Assembly: GCA_001579985.1 (NCBI GenBank)
Contig: LRSR01008821.1
Coordinates: 1-64,000, forward strand
Direction of reading: 5' to 3'
Length of the DNA stretch: 64,000 nt
DNA from: Hypsibius dujardini
Taxonomy: Eukaryota > Tardigrada > Eutardigrada > Parachela > Hypsibiidae
Part shown: in pieces, positions 46,881 through 58,440 of the stretch
Layout: the number at the start of each line of letters is the position of its first letter
Position numbering within the stretch: the first letter of the stretch is position 1
Notes under the pieces: generated by a model
What the model was told of the DNA's origin: nothing
Databases searched by the model: none
What the model saw: the letters and a program-made list of their open reading frames with translations, nothing else
Made by a program: the position numbers and the translations under genes

Positions 46881-49800
46881 AGAAAAATGGGTTGCAGTAC
46901 AACCGAACGCAGATGAAATAGAAGCCAATTTAGATTATAGATTAATTACCTCAGCAATGGCAAACCCAAGTGCTCAACCATTGGTAGTGACCATGGATGA
47001 AGCGGCCTTTGCAGGAGCACTAGACCGCATAGTAAGTTCTAGAGCAGCTGAACTACCAGCGGTTCTGCCAAAACCTTTTATTGAAACACTGGGAGATGAC
47101 ATAGGTTTTTATTTACGAAGATTCAACACGTTAAAAGACTGTCAAAAATGGATTGACGAAATAAAACTGGCAAGAATCCCTATGCCTAGATGGCACAGTT
47201 ATAAAATGGTGGCACATACTATCAACTAAATCTGCAACCTGGGTGGAAACACAAAATTTGATGAAAACGTACTTCCAAAAACCGGGCTATACAGATAATA
47301 AAGAGGACGAACTCAGAAGTCGACAAATGAAACCCAATGAATCCTTACATGAATACTACGCAGAAAAACTAGTATTAATGAACATTCTAGCTGACCTTGG
47401 AAAAATTTACACACCACAAGCTAAGGCTAAAAAGCTCGTAGATGGCTTGTGTCAAAATTTCCCTATATTTTACCATAATCTTTCGGTACAATCAGTTAGC
47501 ACTGAATTAGAGTTCTTTCAAAAAGCATCGAAAGCAATTCAGTGTAACAGAAAAATAGAATACCGAAAGGAACTTTTCCACAAATTAGGCAATAATGCAA
47601 AACTTTAATGTTGGAACAAACTAACCGGACAATAACAATACAGACAAAAGACAAAATATGGGAAATGCTCAGACAGGGTAACGACCCATTATCGGTCTAG
47701 TTTTGCTATTATTGTGGCGGTCCGCATCTGGCTCCAAACTGCGAAGCCAGACGGAACGGTTTGACCAGCCGCTCGCAGACAAGGCAACATAAATGCTTTA
47801 GACTTCGGGGGATTGTTATCAGCTGAATCCGAACTATCATCTGGATTTGCTGTTATGATACAAAACATAACGCGAGGAAGAAATTCTAATAGCTGTAGTA
47901 TACCACTGAAAGTGGAAAGGCGCGACATTCACGCGTTATTAGACACTGGAAGTTCAATCATTGCAATCGAAGAAGGGTTTTTAACAGACATGGGCATTGC
48001 GCAGTACGTCAACTCCAACAGCATTGTGCAATGCAGAAGCCCTTCCGGTCATTTATTCAGGTCGAAAGAATCCATATTTTAAAAGGTCACATGTATTGGA
48101 ATAACTATGATTGTGAGGGTTGAAGTGTTTGAGACCGTCCCAATGGGATTTCGATTTCTCCTCTCGTATTTGGATTTCCGGGATTTATGTCAGATTGCCT
48201 CAAACGTACACCCAATACGATCAGAAACAGTTTTTTCTTCAGTGAGGTTAGCGAGCGAGATGATGCAGCCTCTAAAAATTACGATTGTGGATGTGCAAAT
48301 CTGGAGTCGCTGAACACACTCAACCAGCTATTACATCAGTTATCCAAGACAAAATAATAAATCCTGAAGTCCCGATCGAAACGCTTGCACAAAAAATCAC
48401 ACATGCGAACATCAGTGGAGGTTTCCTCATGATCAATGAAACGGATGCTAATGAATGGACTCATAACATCATTGAGTTTGTCGCCAATCAATCAAACATG
48501 CAAAAATGGAATTGCTTTTTCGGCAATGAAAAAAACCCGTTGGAAAATACTATTGAGCCATCAAATAATCAATTTAATTCAAAGAAAATGCAGATGACAA
48601 ACCTATCATTGGGAGAGCAGAACCCTTTTAAAAATGAGATATTGAGTATCGAAAAAGTCTCTTTTCCGTGTGAAGGAACAGATTCAGCTGACCCATGTCC
48701 TGATGCTTGTGTTGTAGCGTGCGAATGCGGGAAAGTAACAGTAACGGAAATGAAGGGAAGAATTTACAATTTTTATTGTGAACATTTGGCACAGGAGCAG
48801 ACGGATGAAATCTTCAAGTGCGAATGCAGAAAAATTTTTATAACAGAGAGCAATGGAGAACCCTTATATTAAACTGCCTGAGAAGTTCATTACCCATAGA
48901 TGTAGCCACACCCATGGTATGCCCGAAGCAACACTGTTTTTATGTAGCAGCTAAAGAACAAGAAATACAGCACCATAAAGAACTACATACAGAAGAAGAT
49001 TACAAAGCACTTGCAAAATACACCATTTTCAATTTCCCAAATATATTAGTTCCAGGAAATTCTGAGTTTAAATAAACCACAATAAAAAATTGGAAAGCAA
49101 TTCACATTAGAACAACAAAAAGTTAGTTTAGAAATGCTCTTGTCATTTTATGATGTGTGACCAAGCGAAAAGCACCCAATGGGAGCACTTAATGTAGAGC
49201 CAGTCTTTCTAGAAGTTAGTGATAAACACTCATCCCGTGCAGAATATTATCGAACCAGGTCAATCACAGAATCAAGTTCCAATCGTCACTGTAGATCATC
49301 ATTTAAAAAAGAAACGACTTTGTCTAGATTTGAGACAAACAAATAAACATATAGTTTTTCAGAAATTCGGGATACCAAACATCCAGAACATTTTACAATC
49401 AATAAGCGGATGCAATCATATAACGATAATTGACAACCAGGCAACTTTTCTTCAAATCCCATTGGCAGAGGAGTCAAGGGGCCTATTTAGTTTTGGAACC
49501 CACGACCCTGGGTCCTGGCGCTATAAGATGCTAGTTTTCGGGTTTTACTCTTTGAAAACAATATACCAACGAATAATAAGCAAAATAATTGAACCTGTGG
49601 GAAGACATCAGTGCATTTCCTTTGTAAATGATTGCGTAGTACTCAACAAAACATTCCCAGAGCAATTGGCTGCCCTAAAATTATTATTCACCAGATTTAG
49701 ATTATTCAATCTAACCATAAGCTCCAAAAAATCAATTTTTTAAACAGTCTATGCTTCTGCTGGGATTTATTGTGAGCAAAAAGGGCATCGAAACGGATAA

Positions 49801-52542
49801 AGATTGCATTATAGCAATTCAGTATTTACCACAACCAACGACACAAAAGGAAGTGGAAGGGAATTTCTGAGCGAATTTATTCCCCTTTTCTTTAAAAAAA
49901 ACGCATGTTTGAGTAATCTCACTCAAACTAATCTACCTAAAAAAGTCAAATTTCTGCTTGTTCACACTGAAGCAATCGAAAAGATCAAAGCAGATCTGAC
50001 AAAGGCCCCGATATTGGTCTATTTCAATAACAAAAAGGTTACAGTCGTACAGATAGATGCTTCACAATTCGCACGTGGTGGAGTACTATCTCAACATCAC
50101 AAGGAAGGGTGGCGTATATGTGCGGATATTTCTCGCAAACTATCCAAAACCGAACAAACTTTATCAGCTATGGAACGTGAACTATTATTGCTACTTTATG
50201 CAGCGAAAAAATGGCGACATTTTTTGTTGGGTCGCGACGTTACAGTTTTATGCGATCATATGGGCCTAACTTTCCTCCACTCAATGAAAAATAGTAATGT
50301 TAAATATATTAGATGGTCTATAAAACTATCACCTTATAGATTTGACATTAAGCACATACCAGGTGCCACCAACACTCTGGCCGATTTATTGAGTCGAATT
50401 GGAGTAAGTCCAGCACTCGCCAATAATGAAAACATTTTGCCTTTCCCTTTCCTCGCTATCGAAAAAGTTAACATTACAGCAGCGCAAGCAGAGGACAAGT
50501 ATTGCGTTATTTTAATCGATTTTTTCAAGAACGATTCCACACAGCCAACAGAAAGAGTGAGAAGACTCGCAACCAATTATTTCATAAAAAAGGGAGTATT
50601 GTACCACAGAAGAAATTAAGATGGAACTAAAATCGATTTACTGGTACTCACACAATTCCTTTGGATGCAAATGACAGTAACAGCGCACGTTCAAACACTG
50701 ATTCACCTGGGATATTGTCGAACTTTCAAAGAGGTCGCCTCGCAGTTCTGTTTCAAAGGGATGAATAAGTTCATCAGAAAGTTTGTTGCCAGCTGTCATA
50801 AGGGCCAATCACGTGACCACATGACACAAGCCAAGTATGAAAAAATGCAGAACATGCCCATCCCAACAAAAAGCTTCGAGACTGTTATTATTGATTTTGT
50901 GGAACCATTCCATCCCTCAAATTCAATGAAGTACATAGTGATAGCCCGATGTGAAACCACGGGATTTTTCATAGCCAAAGCCACTAAAGCACTGACAGCA
51001 AAAGAGGCCCTCAAATTTGTAGTGCATAACATCTGCTTAAAAGACGTATTTATTTCAGTATTTCGAAGCGACAGGGGCAGTTATGAATTATTTAATGGAA
51101 GACACATTAAAAATTCTGCGGTCAAGCACATTTTATCTACATCATTTTCACCTGCCGCACAAGGAGCTCTAGAACAAGTACATAAAAACTTAGGTGCTCA
51201 ACTAGCAAAAATTTGTGGCGAGAAACCGAACAATCGGTCATAATTTTTAGACTACGCAGTGTTCGCCATAAATTCCAGTGCGTCAGCTACAACAGGCATC
51301 AGCAGGTTTGAAATGGTACACGGAAAAAAATGTCCACTCTCTTTTGACACAGGGTTCCTCTAAAATGTGAGGAGCCATCGGTGCTAGGTTTAAAAAAAAT
51401 CTTCTAGAAGATTAAAAATGCTATGCGAAATTCGAAACAGAAGAGAGCAAACACAAAAATGCTAATTATTTGAACGGAAGAAGGCGAAAACCAAATTTCG
51501 AAATCGGTGATCAAGTATTGATGTTTTCACCAGTACTAAAAACTGGAGAATGTAGAAAGCTAAATTGCATGTTTTTAGGCCCATTCACTATATTATTATT
51601 TCCTTTTCCATACACTGCGAAAATCAACTATGAACGAGACACTTCAGGAAAACCAACTGTAGTAAACGTAGCTCGTCTAAAATTATATCATGCGTAGACA
51701 GACTTAGAAACTGAACTAAAAAAAACAAGAAACTGTCAACCATTAAAACAAATGCAAGTTTGAACACCGGTAACACACGCGAAATTGACTGTGAATGTGG
51801 ATTAAGTTGCAATGAAAATATATAACAGTCTTCAACGACATGAAGCAGTACACTAGTACATTATAGTAGTTCAGACTATGAGGAAAAAGATCAAATAGAA
51901 GATTCGAAAACCCCGAAAATGAAATGTAAATTTTGTCAAAAGGAAGTTGTGGGATTTCGTACAAAAGGTACAATTATTAACGAAGAACCCACCATGAAGC
52001 ACGAAATAGAACAATAAGGACAACTATGTGCTGACACACGCAAAAGAATTATAAGAACGCACGATCTGCCCGAAGCAGATTGAAAAAATAAAACCAATAA
52101 ACCAATAAAACGCTATGGTAACCTCAACTCACAAGTGAGAAATGCACCGTGGTGGCTCCTACAAATATGCGTAATAGATGCTAATTCATACATAGTGCAA
52201 GGTTTAAGAGCAAAGTTATGCAACTGTTAAACCCAAAAATTTCAGGGTATACTCACAAGGGAACATTCCCCAGTGCAAATCTCCGATCGTGACCAAACTT
52301 CTTCTTGAATACCATGCCCCCTAACGTGATTTTAAAAAATATGACTCCCGGCAAAGAGTTCCCCGTTCAACGGGAAGAAATTCGGGAAGATCTCAATTGG
52401 CGCATGTACATTGCAATAGTCATGAGCGCTTGATTGAATGATTAAATAAGCGCTTGTTTGACGGCACGTATAAAAACATGTGCTGTGCGTGTGTACTGGT
52501 TGTGTACTCAAGTACAATGCAGTTCAGTACGAGTACTAATAC

Positions 52543-52766
52543 AGTATTTTTTGGAGAATTTGTTTTAACAAAATTGGACAAAAAACAAAACAATTTTGTA
52601 GCTAAAGCCAGATTTTAATCTAAGAAATATAAATAAAAATATACGTGTTTTGCCTACTTTTTCCCAAAAAGAGCATTTATATTTCTTCTATTAAAATCTG
52701 GCTTTAGCTAAAAAATTGTTTTGCTTTTTGTCCAATTTCCTTAAAACAAATTGTCCAAAAAATACT
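52543..52766. mobile_element. Hairpin MITE, AT-rich
   Basis: Arms of about 90 bases (AGTATTTTTTGGAGAATTTG with its complement ending CAAAAAATACT) flank a loop of about 40 bases. It encodes nothing. Confidence 0.6.
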
Positions 52767-52773
52767 ATGTTAA

Positions 52774-52954
52774 TACCAAGCAAACGCTCTGGATTGAATC
52801 ACTACATTGGTTGAATCAGTCGGGTGGCGGAGGGCGCCACGAGTGTAAATTAAAAACGACACTCATTCAGCAATACAAACATCGCCTGCGGCGCCCTCCG
52901 CCACCCGACTGATTCAATCCATGTAGTGAGTTAACCCAAAGCGTTTGCCTGGTA
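52774..52954. mobile_element. Hairpin MITE, copy 2 (TACCAAGCAAACGCT ends)
   Basis: This is a 181-base relative of the element at 35566. It has the same ends, the same GGGTGGCGGAGGGCGCCAC core arms and the same GAGTGTAAATT loop start. Confidence 0.7.
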
Positions 52955-54343
52955 CTGAACTGCATTGTACTAGAATACACAACCAGCACAACACGCACGC
53001 ACAGCACAGCACATATTTTTGTACGTGCCGTCAATCAAGCGCTCATTCAATCATTCAATCAAGCGCTCATGAGTATTGCAATGTTCGAGCGCCAATTGAG
53101 ATCTTCCCGAATTTCTTCCCGTTGAACGGGAATTCTTTGCCGCGAGTCATATTTTTTAAAATCACGTTAGGGGACATGGTATTCAAGAAAAAAGTTTGGT
53201 CACGATCGGAGATTTGCACTGGTGATTGTTCCCTTGTCAGTTTGAAATCATACATAAACTGCGAGCAATTACCACTACAGCCAGAGGCTGAAGCTGCAAA
53301 TTATACGGTATACGCTTTAAATAGAACAGTCACAGAATTCCCAGCTTTTGTTTGTAAAGCTAGAAAGGATACGATAACTAAAACTGCTGATTTTTTGAAC
53401 GCCGTAAATACGGTATACAGGTTAAAGGTGAGGGACTTAAGTGAAGCCGAATTTTAACGTATGATTTAGTTAAAAGACTGTTTTGGAAATCCTATAATAA
53501 GAACCAGTTCGAAGCTCTACGAGTTTAATGAAGAACCAGAAACTGAATAACAGTGGTGGAGTACTCTCAATGCAAGTGCAATACCATCAAAAAGACTACA
53601 CTAATTCAAGAAATAGAAGGGGGTAAAATAATGAGTGTAGTGGGATCACTAGGACAAGTTCAAACATATGGTTTTGCTCAGAAAGCACATTTAACATTTT
53701 TGTGGAAAAGTACCATTATTACAACAACAGATTGTAAAGTCAACAAAATAGGCCAAGGGACGGGCACAATTCTAGTGTTAAAAGAAGACACCACGTTGGG
53801 ACTTAAAAACTCATCTAAAAAGATCGAATTCATTATGAACATGGCCATGAGCAACGTGAAGTGCACCAATGTTGAACCAGTCCATGCTGTGGTATCAGGG
53901 CTCGAGGATGTACAATGCTTTTTATCTCACCAAATCAGACCCTAAAATAGTGTATAACCATGAGGTGATGAAACGCGCCAAAAGGCACGCAAATGAAACA
54001 GAACAATCCTTTCGAAAACCTTAAAGAAACATTTAACAGTGAGACGCTCAATTAATTCAACAGAGAACCTCCCGTAAGGACAACACAATTACCAATGCGG
54101 GTGGTATAAGTGGCAACCACAACAACACAAACTTAAACACCAGTTATTACATCAACCACAAAAGAACGATTTCAGGGCACAATACAAATCACACCAGAAA
54201 CTATTTTAAAAGCATATACAGTGCGCCACATTTACACTGTCCCAACTTACTGCCATAATTCTACAAGCCCGAACAGCTGATCCAAAATCCATTTCACACG
54301 ATATTTAATTTTGTAATCTTGTAGGCAATACAAATTTTGTTAG

Positions 54344-55285
54344 TTGGCGTTTTTTGAGTTCAAAATGGTGCACAAAATTAGTTCTGAAATTAGGGGACGC
54401 ATTTTAGAGTTTTACCACTTTTTGCCGTCCACCCGAAAAATCCAGAAAAATCTGGCGGAATGGAAATCAGTGTTTCGTATAGGACCATCCTTTGAGTCAT
54501 CAAATCCGAGGAGGAAGAAAACATCCCGTCGAAGAAGGAGGTGAAAAACGTCAACAAACGGAGACTACCTTTTATCCGCTACAACAAACTCATAAAAAAA
54601 ATTGCTTAAGCTATCGATACCCCCAATCCCCCCACCCAACGTGAAATTTCCTATAAACTTGGGATTTCTACGGGCACTGTGTTGCGGGTGCGGAAGGATG
54701 ATCTTGGCCTGACGTACCATAAGAAGGTAACGACGCACATCCTCATTCCGAAGCAAGCTCAGCAGCGTCTCAATCGCGGGCCCCACTTTCTACTCTGTCC
54801 CAGCCGTCGAAAACTTTCGGTGATTGTCAGTGTCGATGAGACGTTCCTGGATCTGAATGATTTATTGGGGAGCGGGATGGATGTTACGAATCACCGGATA
54901 AACTAGCGCCGAAAGAATGGAAGAAAAAGCCTCTTTCAGGATTGTCCGGAAAAGTTATGGTCTGCATGGGAATTTTTTGGAATGGTTCGACGTCCCTCTA
55001 TTTCGTCCCTGTAAAGGCCAAAATGAATGGCTCGATGTTCATCGATTTATTTCTTGAACCGCTGTTCAAAAAGCACGTTCTGCTGTTTTATCCGGGTGAG
55101 GAAAAGAAAATCATCCTCCACATGGACAGCGCCGGAGCTCACGTCAAGGATACGGTCGTCAAGCGGATCCAAAATCGGAAAATAAAATTTATTACGAAGG
55201 AGGAGTGGATGTCGAACTCGCCCAATTTGTTCCCGATGGATTAAAGTGTAAACTCAATTTTTAAAAAGCGATGCAATAGGCGTAA
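54344..55285 (+). mobile_element. Tc1/mariner remnant, cut at its 3' side
   Basis: The readings match the transposase family of the element at 30215. They begin with a helix-turn-helix start (KMVHKISSEIRGRILEFY). The catalytic Asp follows in SVDETFL, then FVPVKAKMNG and IILHMDSAGAH, and then SNSPNLFPMD (family pattern SPDLxPMD). Several frames and a stop interrupt it. It ends abruptly where LINE copy 2 begins, so its right inverted end is missing. No left end was found. Confidence 0.65.
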
Positions 55286-55295
55286 TCGTTAATAA

Positions 55296-56498
55296 TAATA
55301 ATCGTTCTGTCAGAGCGTACACGCACGGTAGTGCCAGGTAAAGGCGTAAAAAGCAACAGAAGAGCTAAGTTATCTCTTGAGTTTTAAATAAAAAAACATC
55401 TCATCCAGCCCACATGCATAAGGATGAGTGCCCAGGTCATACGCTTTCTGTATTTCAATACTAATTTGCTATTTCAAATACTAGGAGGAGCGCTTCCCCC
55501 ATTTAATGTTCCGGTCGCTTCGCAATGTCGGCGATGTGCGTCTTGGTCTTCTGTTCCCAAGATCCAAAGGTTTCAAAAACCAACGGAATAAACAATCTCC
55601 GGTCTACGATGCGTTGATACTGTACTGTCGCGTTAGCTTCGTGCAGTAGAAGTGAACCCGCCGTAAACTTAGACCTATGAATCCGCGTATGAACTTACGT
55701 ACACCGTGGGCTACGAAACCAACGCGGCAGTACAGTACTTGCTAGTCTTGTTGTACTTCGCTTCTGATGCAGCATGACCTCCCATGCCCATGGAGCCGCC
55801 TATGGATTTTGCCATCGTATCAGCGCAGGTGACTTTCCGCGCCATTGATTGCCTCCTCCTGCGCGGGCCTAGCGGGCAGTCCGTTCGACCACTTTATGTT
55901 GGCTAGGTCGAGTCACCGCGGTTCCAGCGTGAACTGCATTCTGGCCGAAACCAGCGTCCGCTTGACGATGTCGTTGAAAGTATTGTGGCGGCTTCCTCGG
56001 CCAGCACTCCGCTTGCAACTCTGGCGGTTGTGTCCATCCGCGCTGACTCGGGCACCAAACTGGATGTAGGTAGTTGTGATTTTAACCTGAATTAAAAGCT
56101 CAAAAGTTTCATTATGCGAGCTTTCGTTTTCTGATGACAATAAAATTTGACGGGTGAGGTTATGTCTTTTGATTCTGTGAAACCCCTTTTGTCATTTCCT
56201 TCAGCTGATTTCGCCCGAACGCTGTTCCCGTTTTGCAATCGAACTTCTGTAGGATTAAAAGATACTTCAATGTAAATCTGAAAGCGCTCGATTATAATTC
56301 GAAAGTTGAAGACTACAGGACGGTCTGATAGGTTTTGAAGGGTTGTGATGGGTGTTCCAGGAATCAGCTATATCAGAAAGCGCTATTAGCGATATACTCG
56401 GTACATAAGTATATTTATTTTTATCGTGTTCTATCTTGAATCGAACTTTATAACCGATTGATGTCAGCCACATATTCAATATCAGGGTTCGAAACTGT
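55296..56498 (-). mobile_element. LINE-like 3' fragment, copy 2
   Basis: Nearly the same sequence as 14529-15748, including the MITE at the same site (55618-55737). Both copies end at GGGTTCGAAACTGTA, and this one starts after (TAA)n at 55290-55302. The minus-strand blocks HNTFNDIVKRTLVSA, EPRxLDLANIKWS and FIPLVFETFG mark the C-terminal part of the retroelement protein. Confidence 0.55.
55618..55737. mobile_element. TACTGTACTG MITE inside LINE copy 2
   Basis: 120 bases, with the same ends and site as the element at 14859-14978. Confidence 0.65.
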
Positions 56499-58105
56499 AG
56501 CGAGCACGAAAGAAGAGAGAATGATATTACAGACTGTACGAACTGTACTGCACATACACGCACCATCAGTTGCGCCGCTGAACAGGGCACTTCACTGCAG
56601 TGCAACAAAATAAATAATAAATAATACTTCAACAAATTTTGATAAAATGGTTGAAGTATGCGCAAGGAGCTCTGATTTAAGCCCGTGAAAAATATCAAAT
56701 CCGCTTGCAATGTTTGTAACGTTTGAAGCCATTACATTCAAGGAAAACCTTGGGTTGCAGTTCGAAAATTGCACTAGTTTAGTAAATAGCAATTAAATCA
56801 AAAATATTTATGAAATCCGTCTCTATCGGGATAGCATATAACCATTATTTTGGTTCCCGTAAGCGTCAAGAGACGCGTCTTCTTAACGGGCTCTTGATTT
56901 TCAGATTCATAGAAATTTGTCGTAAAGTGTTTCCAAGTTATTTTCGCCCAGAGCTCACGCCAATTGGACTTGGGCATGAGATTCGCCCAAGATGGACTTT
57001 TGTGAATTTTCAAGAAATGCTTGCGAGGTTTGCTCAGTGCAAGGTATTTAAATGCTGACCAAGTTTAACTTCACATTTTTTGCACTATGTTATTCGAAAA
57101 CTAGATTGGAAAATATTCCACTTAATAAAAATATTTTTTGACATCAAAGGGCGGAGTCCTGTAGTTTTCTTGGGTTCCGTCTACAGTTAACATAGTCCCC
57201 GTTCCGTTTTGCGACACCTCCGTCCCCTCACGTGTCAAGATGTATATTGACTTTAATGCATTTCACATTAAATTTTGTAATAATAAAGAGGCAAAAGATG
57301 TGAAGTTTGACTTTTCGGAAATTGAGCACCTTTGTGGTAAACAAAATTTCCAAAACAAGCAATACATTTGAAAATTTACAAAATATACATTTTTTTTGAG
57401 GAGGCGTATTTTAGTTGAGAAACTCAAATTAATACTGTATACTGTATTGCTGTTGGTCGGCTCAAAAATAATTTGCATTCGATTTCCGATAACCCATGTT
57501 AACTGAGCCTGGGCTCTGGGTGAAAAGAACTTAGTAGTTTGGTAGACAACAAATTATGGAATCACCCAAACTGAACCTGAACCGGCCGTCTAAAAAACGG
57601 AAGCTCGTTAAGAACAAAAGAGAAGCGGGCATACTGTACGGACATGCAGATCGACATGCAGTTTTGCTTGATGTGCAAAGTTTAAGGGATTAGGCAGGTA
57701 TCGGTGGATATACGCAGTATCTCTCTTTTCAATAAAATTACAGCATGTGATCATTTTATCATTTTATTGCTGTCAAAGGGATGACATAACACAGTACTGC
57801 TGTGATCAACCTACCGTATCTTACGAACAGTAGTCATGCCCATTCCTAGGGAGTAGTGGTTATTTTTCGAATTTCAAATGAATCGTGCACATTTGGCGTC
57901 TACGAAAAGTCTCACTCCTGTTCATGATGAAATTTTGAAATGTCAGTTAAAAAACCAGGAGCAGGATTTTAGCACAACCCATCTTTCTCCAAATGAAACG
58001 GGTGTCCACTGTCTAGGGTTCAAGCCAATGAGTGAAGTCGACGACTCACTAGATCCTGGATGATTGATTTATAAGTAATAGTAAGTGATAACAGCGAAGT
58101 CATAT
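56499..58105. other. Intergenic; possible orphan exon and small basic frame
   Basis: 56905-57043 is bounded by a good acceptor (cttgattttcag) and AAG|GTATTT and is open throughout, but no partner exon was found. At 57556 an ATG opens 45 codons with a basic patch, SKKRKLVKNKR. Neither is supported further. Confidence 0.3.
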
Positions 58106-58252
58106 TACAATACTGCCACGTTAGCTTCGCACACTGTAGTGCCGCCTTCGGGCGATTTTCCTCTACCCCACTCCATGTGTTATGTGTTTGCCCGGGCAGT
58201 ATATACTGAAAATGCTGTGTTTGTCGCGCAAAGCTAACGCGGCAGTACAGTA
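58106..58252. mobile_element. TACTGCCACGTTAGC MITE
   Basis: The ends TACTGCCACGTTAGCTTCGC and its complement ending GCGGCAGTACAGTA span 147 bases. It is a relative of those in the LINE copies, with a longer middle. Confidence 0.6.
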
Positions 58253-58440
58253 CATCATGTAAAATATACCTTGTTTACTCCGCATGAAATTCTTTTAAAA
58301 AACAAAGCAGCAGCCTATTGGAAAAGTCATGGTGAGAACCAAAATGTCCACAGATTATGCGGACGGGATAGGATGAGCAAACATAAAATAGATCATAAAA
58401 AAAACTCCACGTAAAAATTAACCTTGGTGTGTTCTTATAA

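Larger units (their letters stand above)
52253..53239. repeat. Inverted duplication with two hairpin elements in its centre
   Basis: The left arm 52253-52530 and right arm 52952-53239 are inverted copies of each other, about 280 bases each with few differences. Between them lie two separate hairpins: 52543-52766 (arms about 90 bases) and 52774-52954 (the GCAAACGCT MITE). The right arm is the copy in the orientation of the last reading of the gypsy fossil. Confidence 0.8.
46881..54000 (+). mobile_element. Ty3/gypsy retroelement fossil with an extra 3' reading
   Basis: The parts run in gypsy order. Gag-like readings lie at 46957-47608 and an aspartic protease with DTGSS at 47813-48082. A Cys-rich spacer (48285-49075) carries two CEC-x-K units and a C2H2-like block. 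Reverse transcriptase is at 49219-49743, RNase H (QIDASQFARGG) at 49804-50480, and integrase at 50665-51243. A GPY/F-type integrase tail lies at 51470-51697 (FEIGDQVLMF, LGPFTI). A further reading at 53067-53945 could be env-like; I do not recognise it. The element is broken in many places, on the order of ten, and no matching pair of LTRs was found. Two hairpin elements and an inverted duplication sit between integrase and the last reading. It is clearly old; the age was not measured. Confidence 0.75.
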
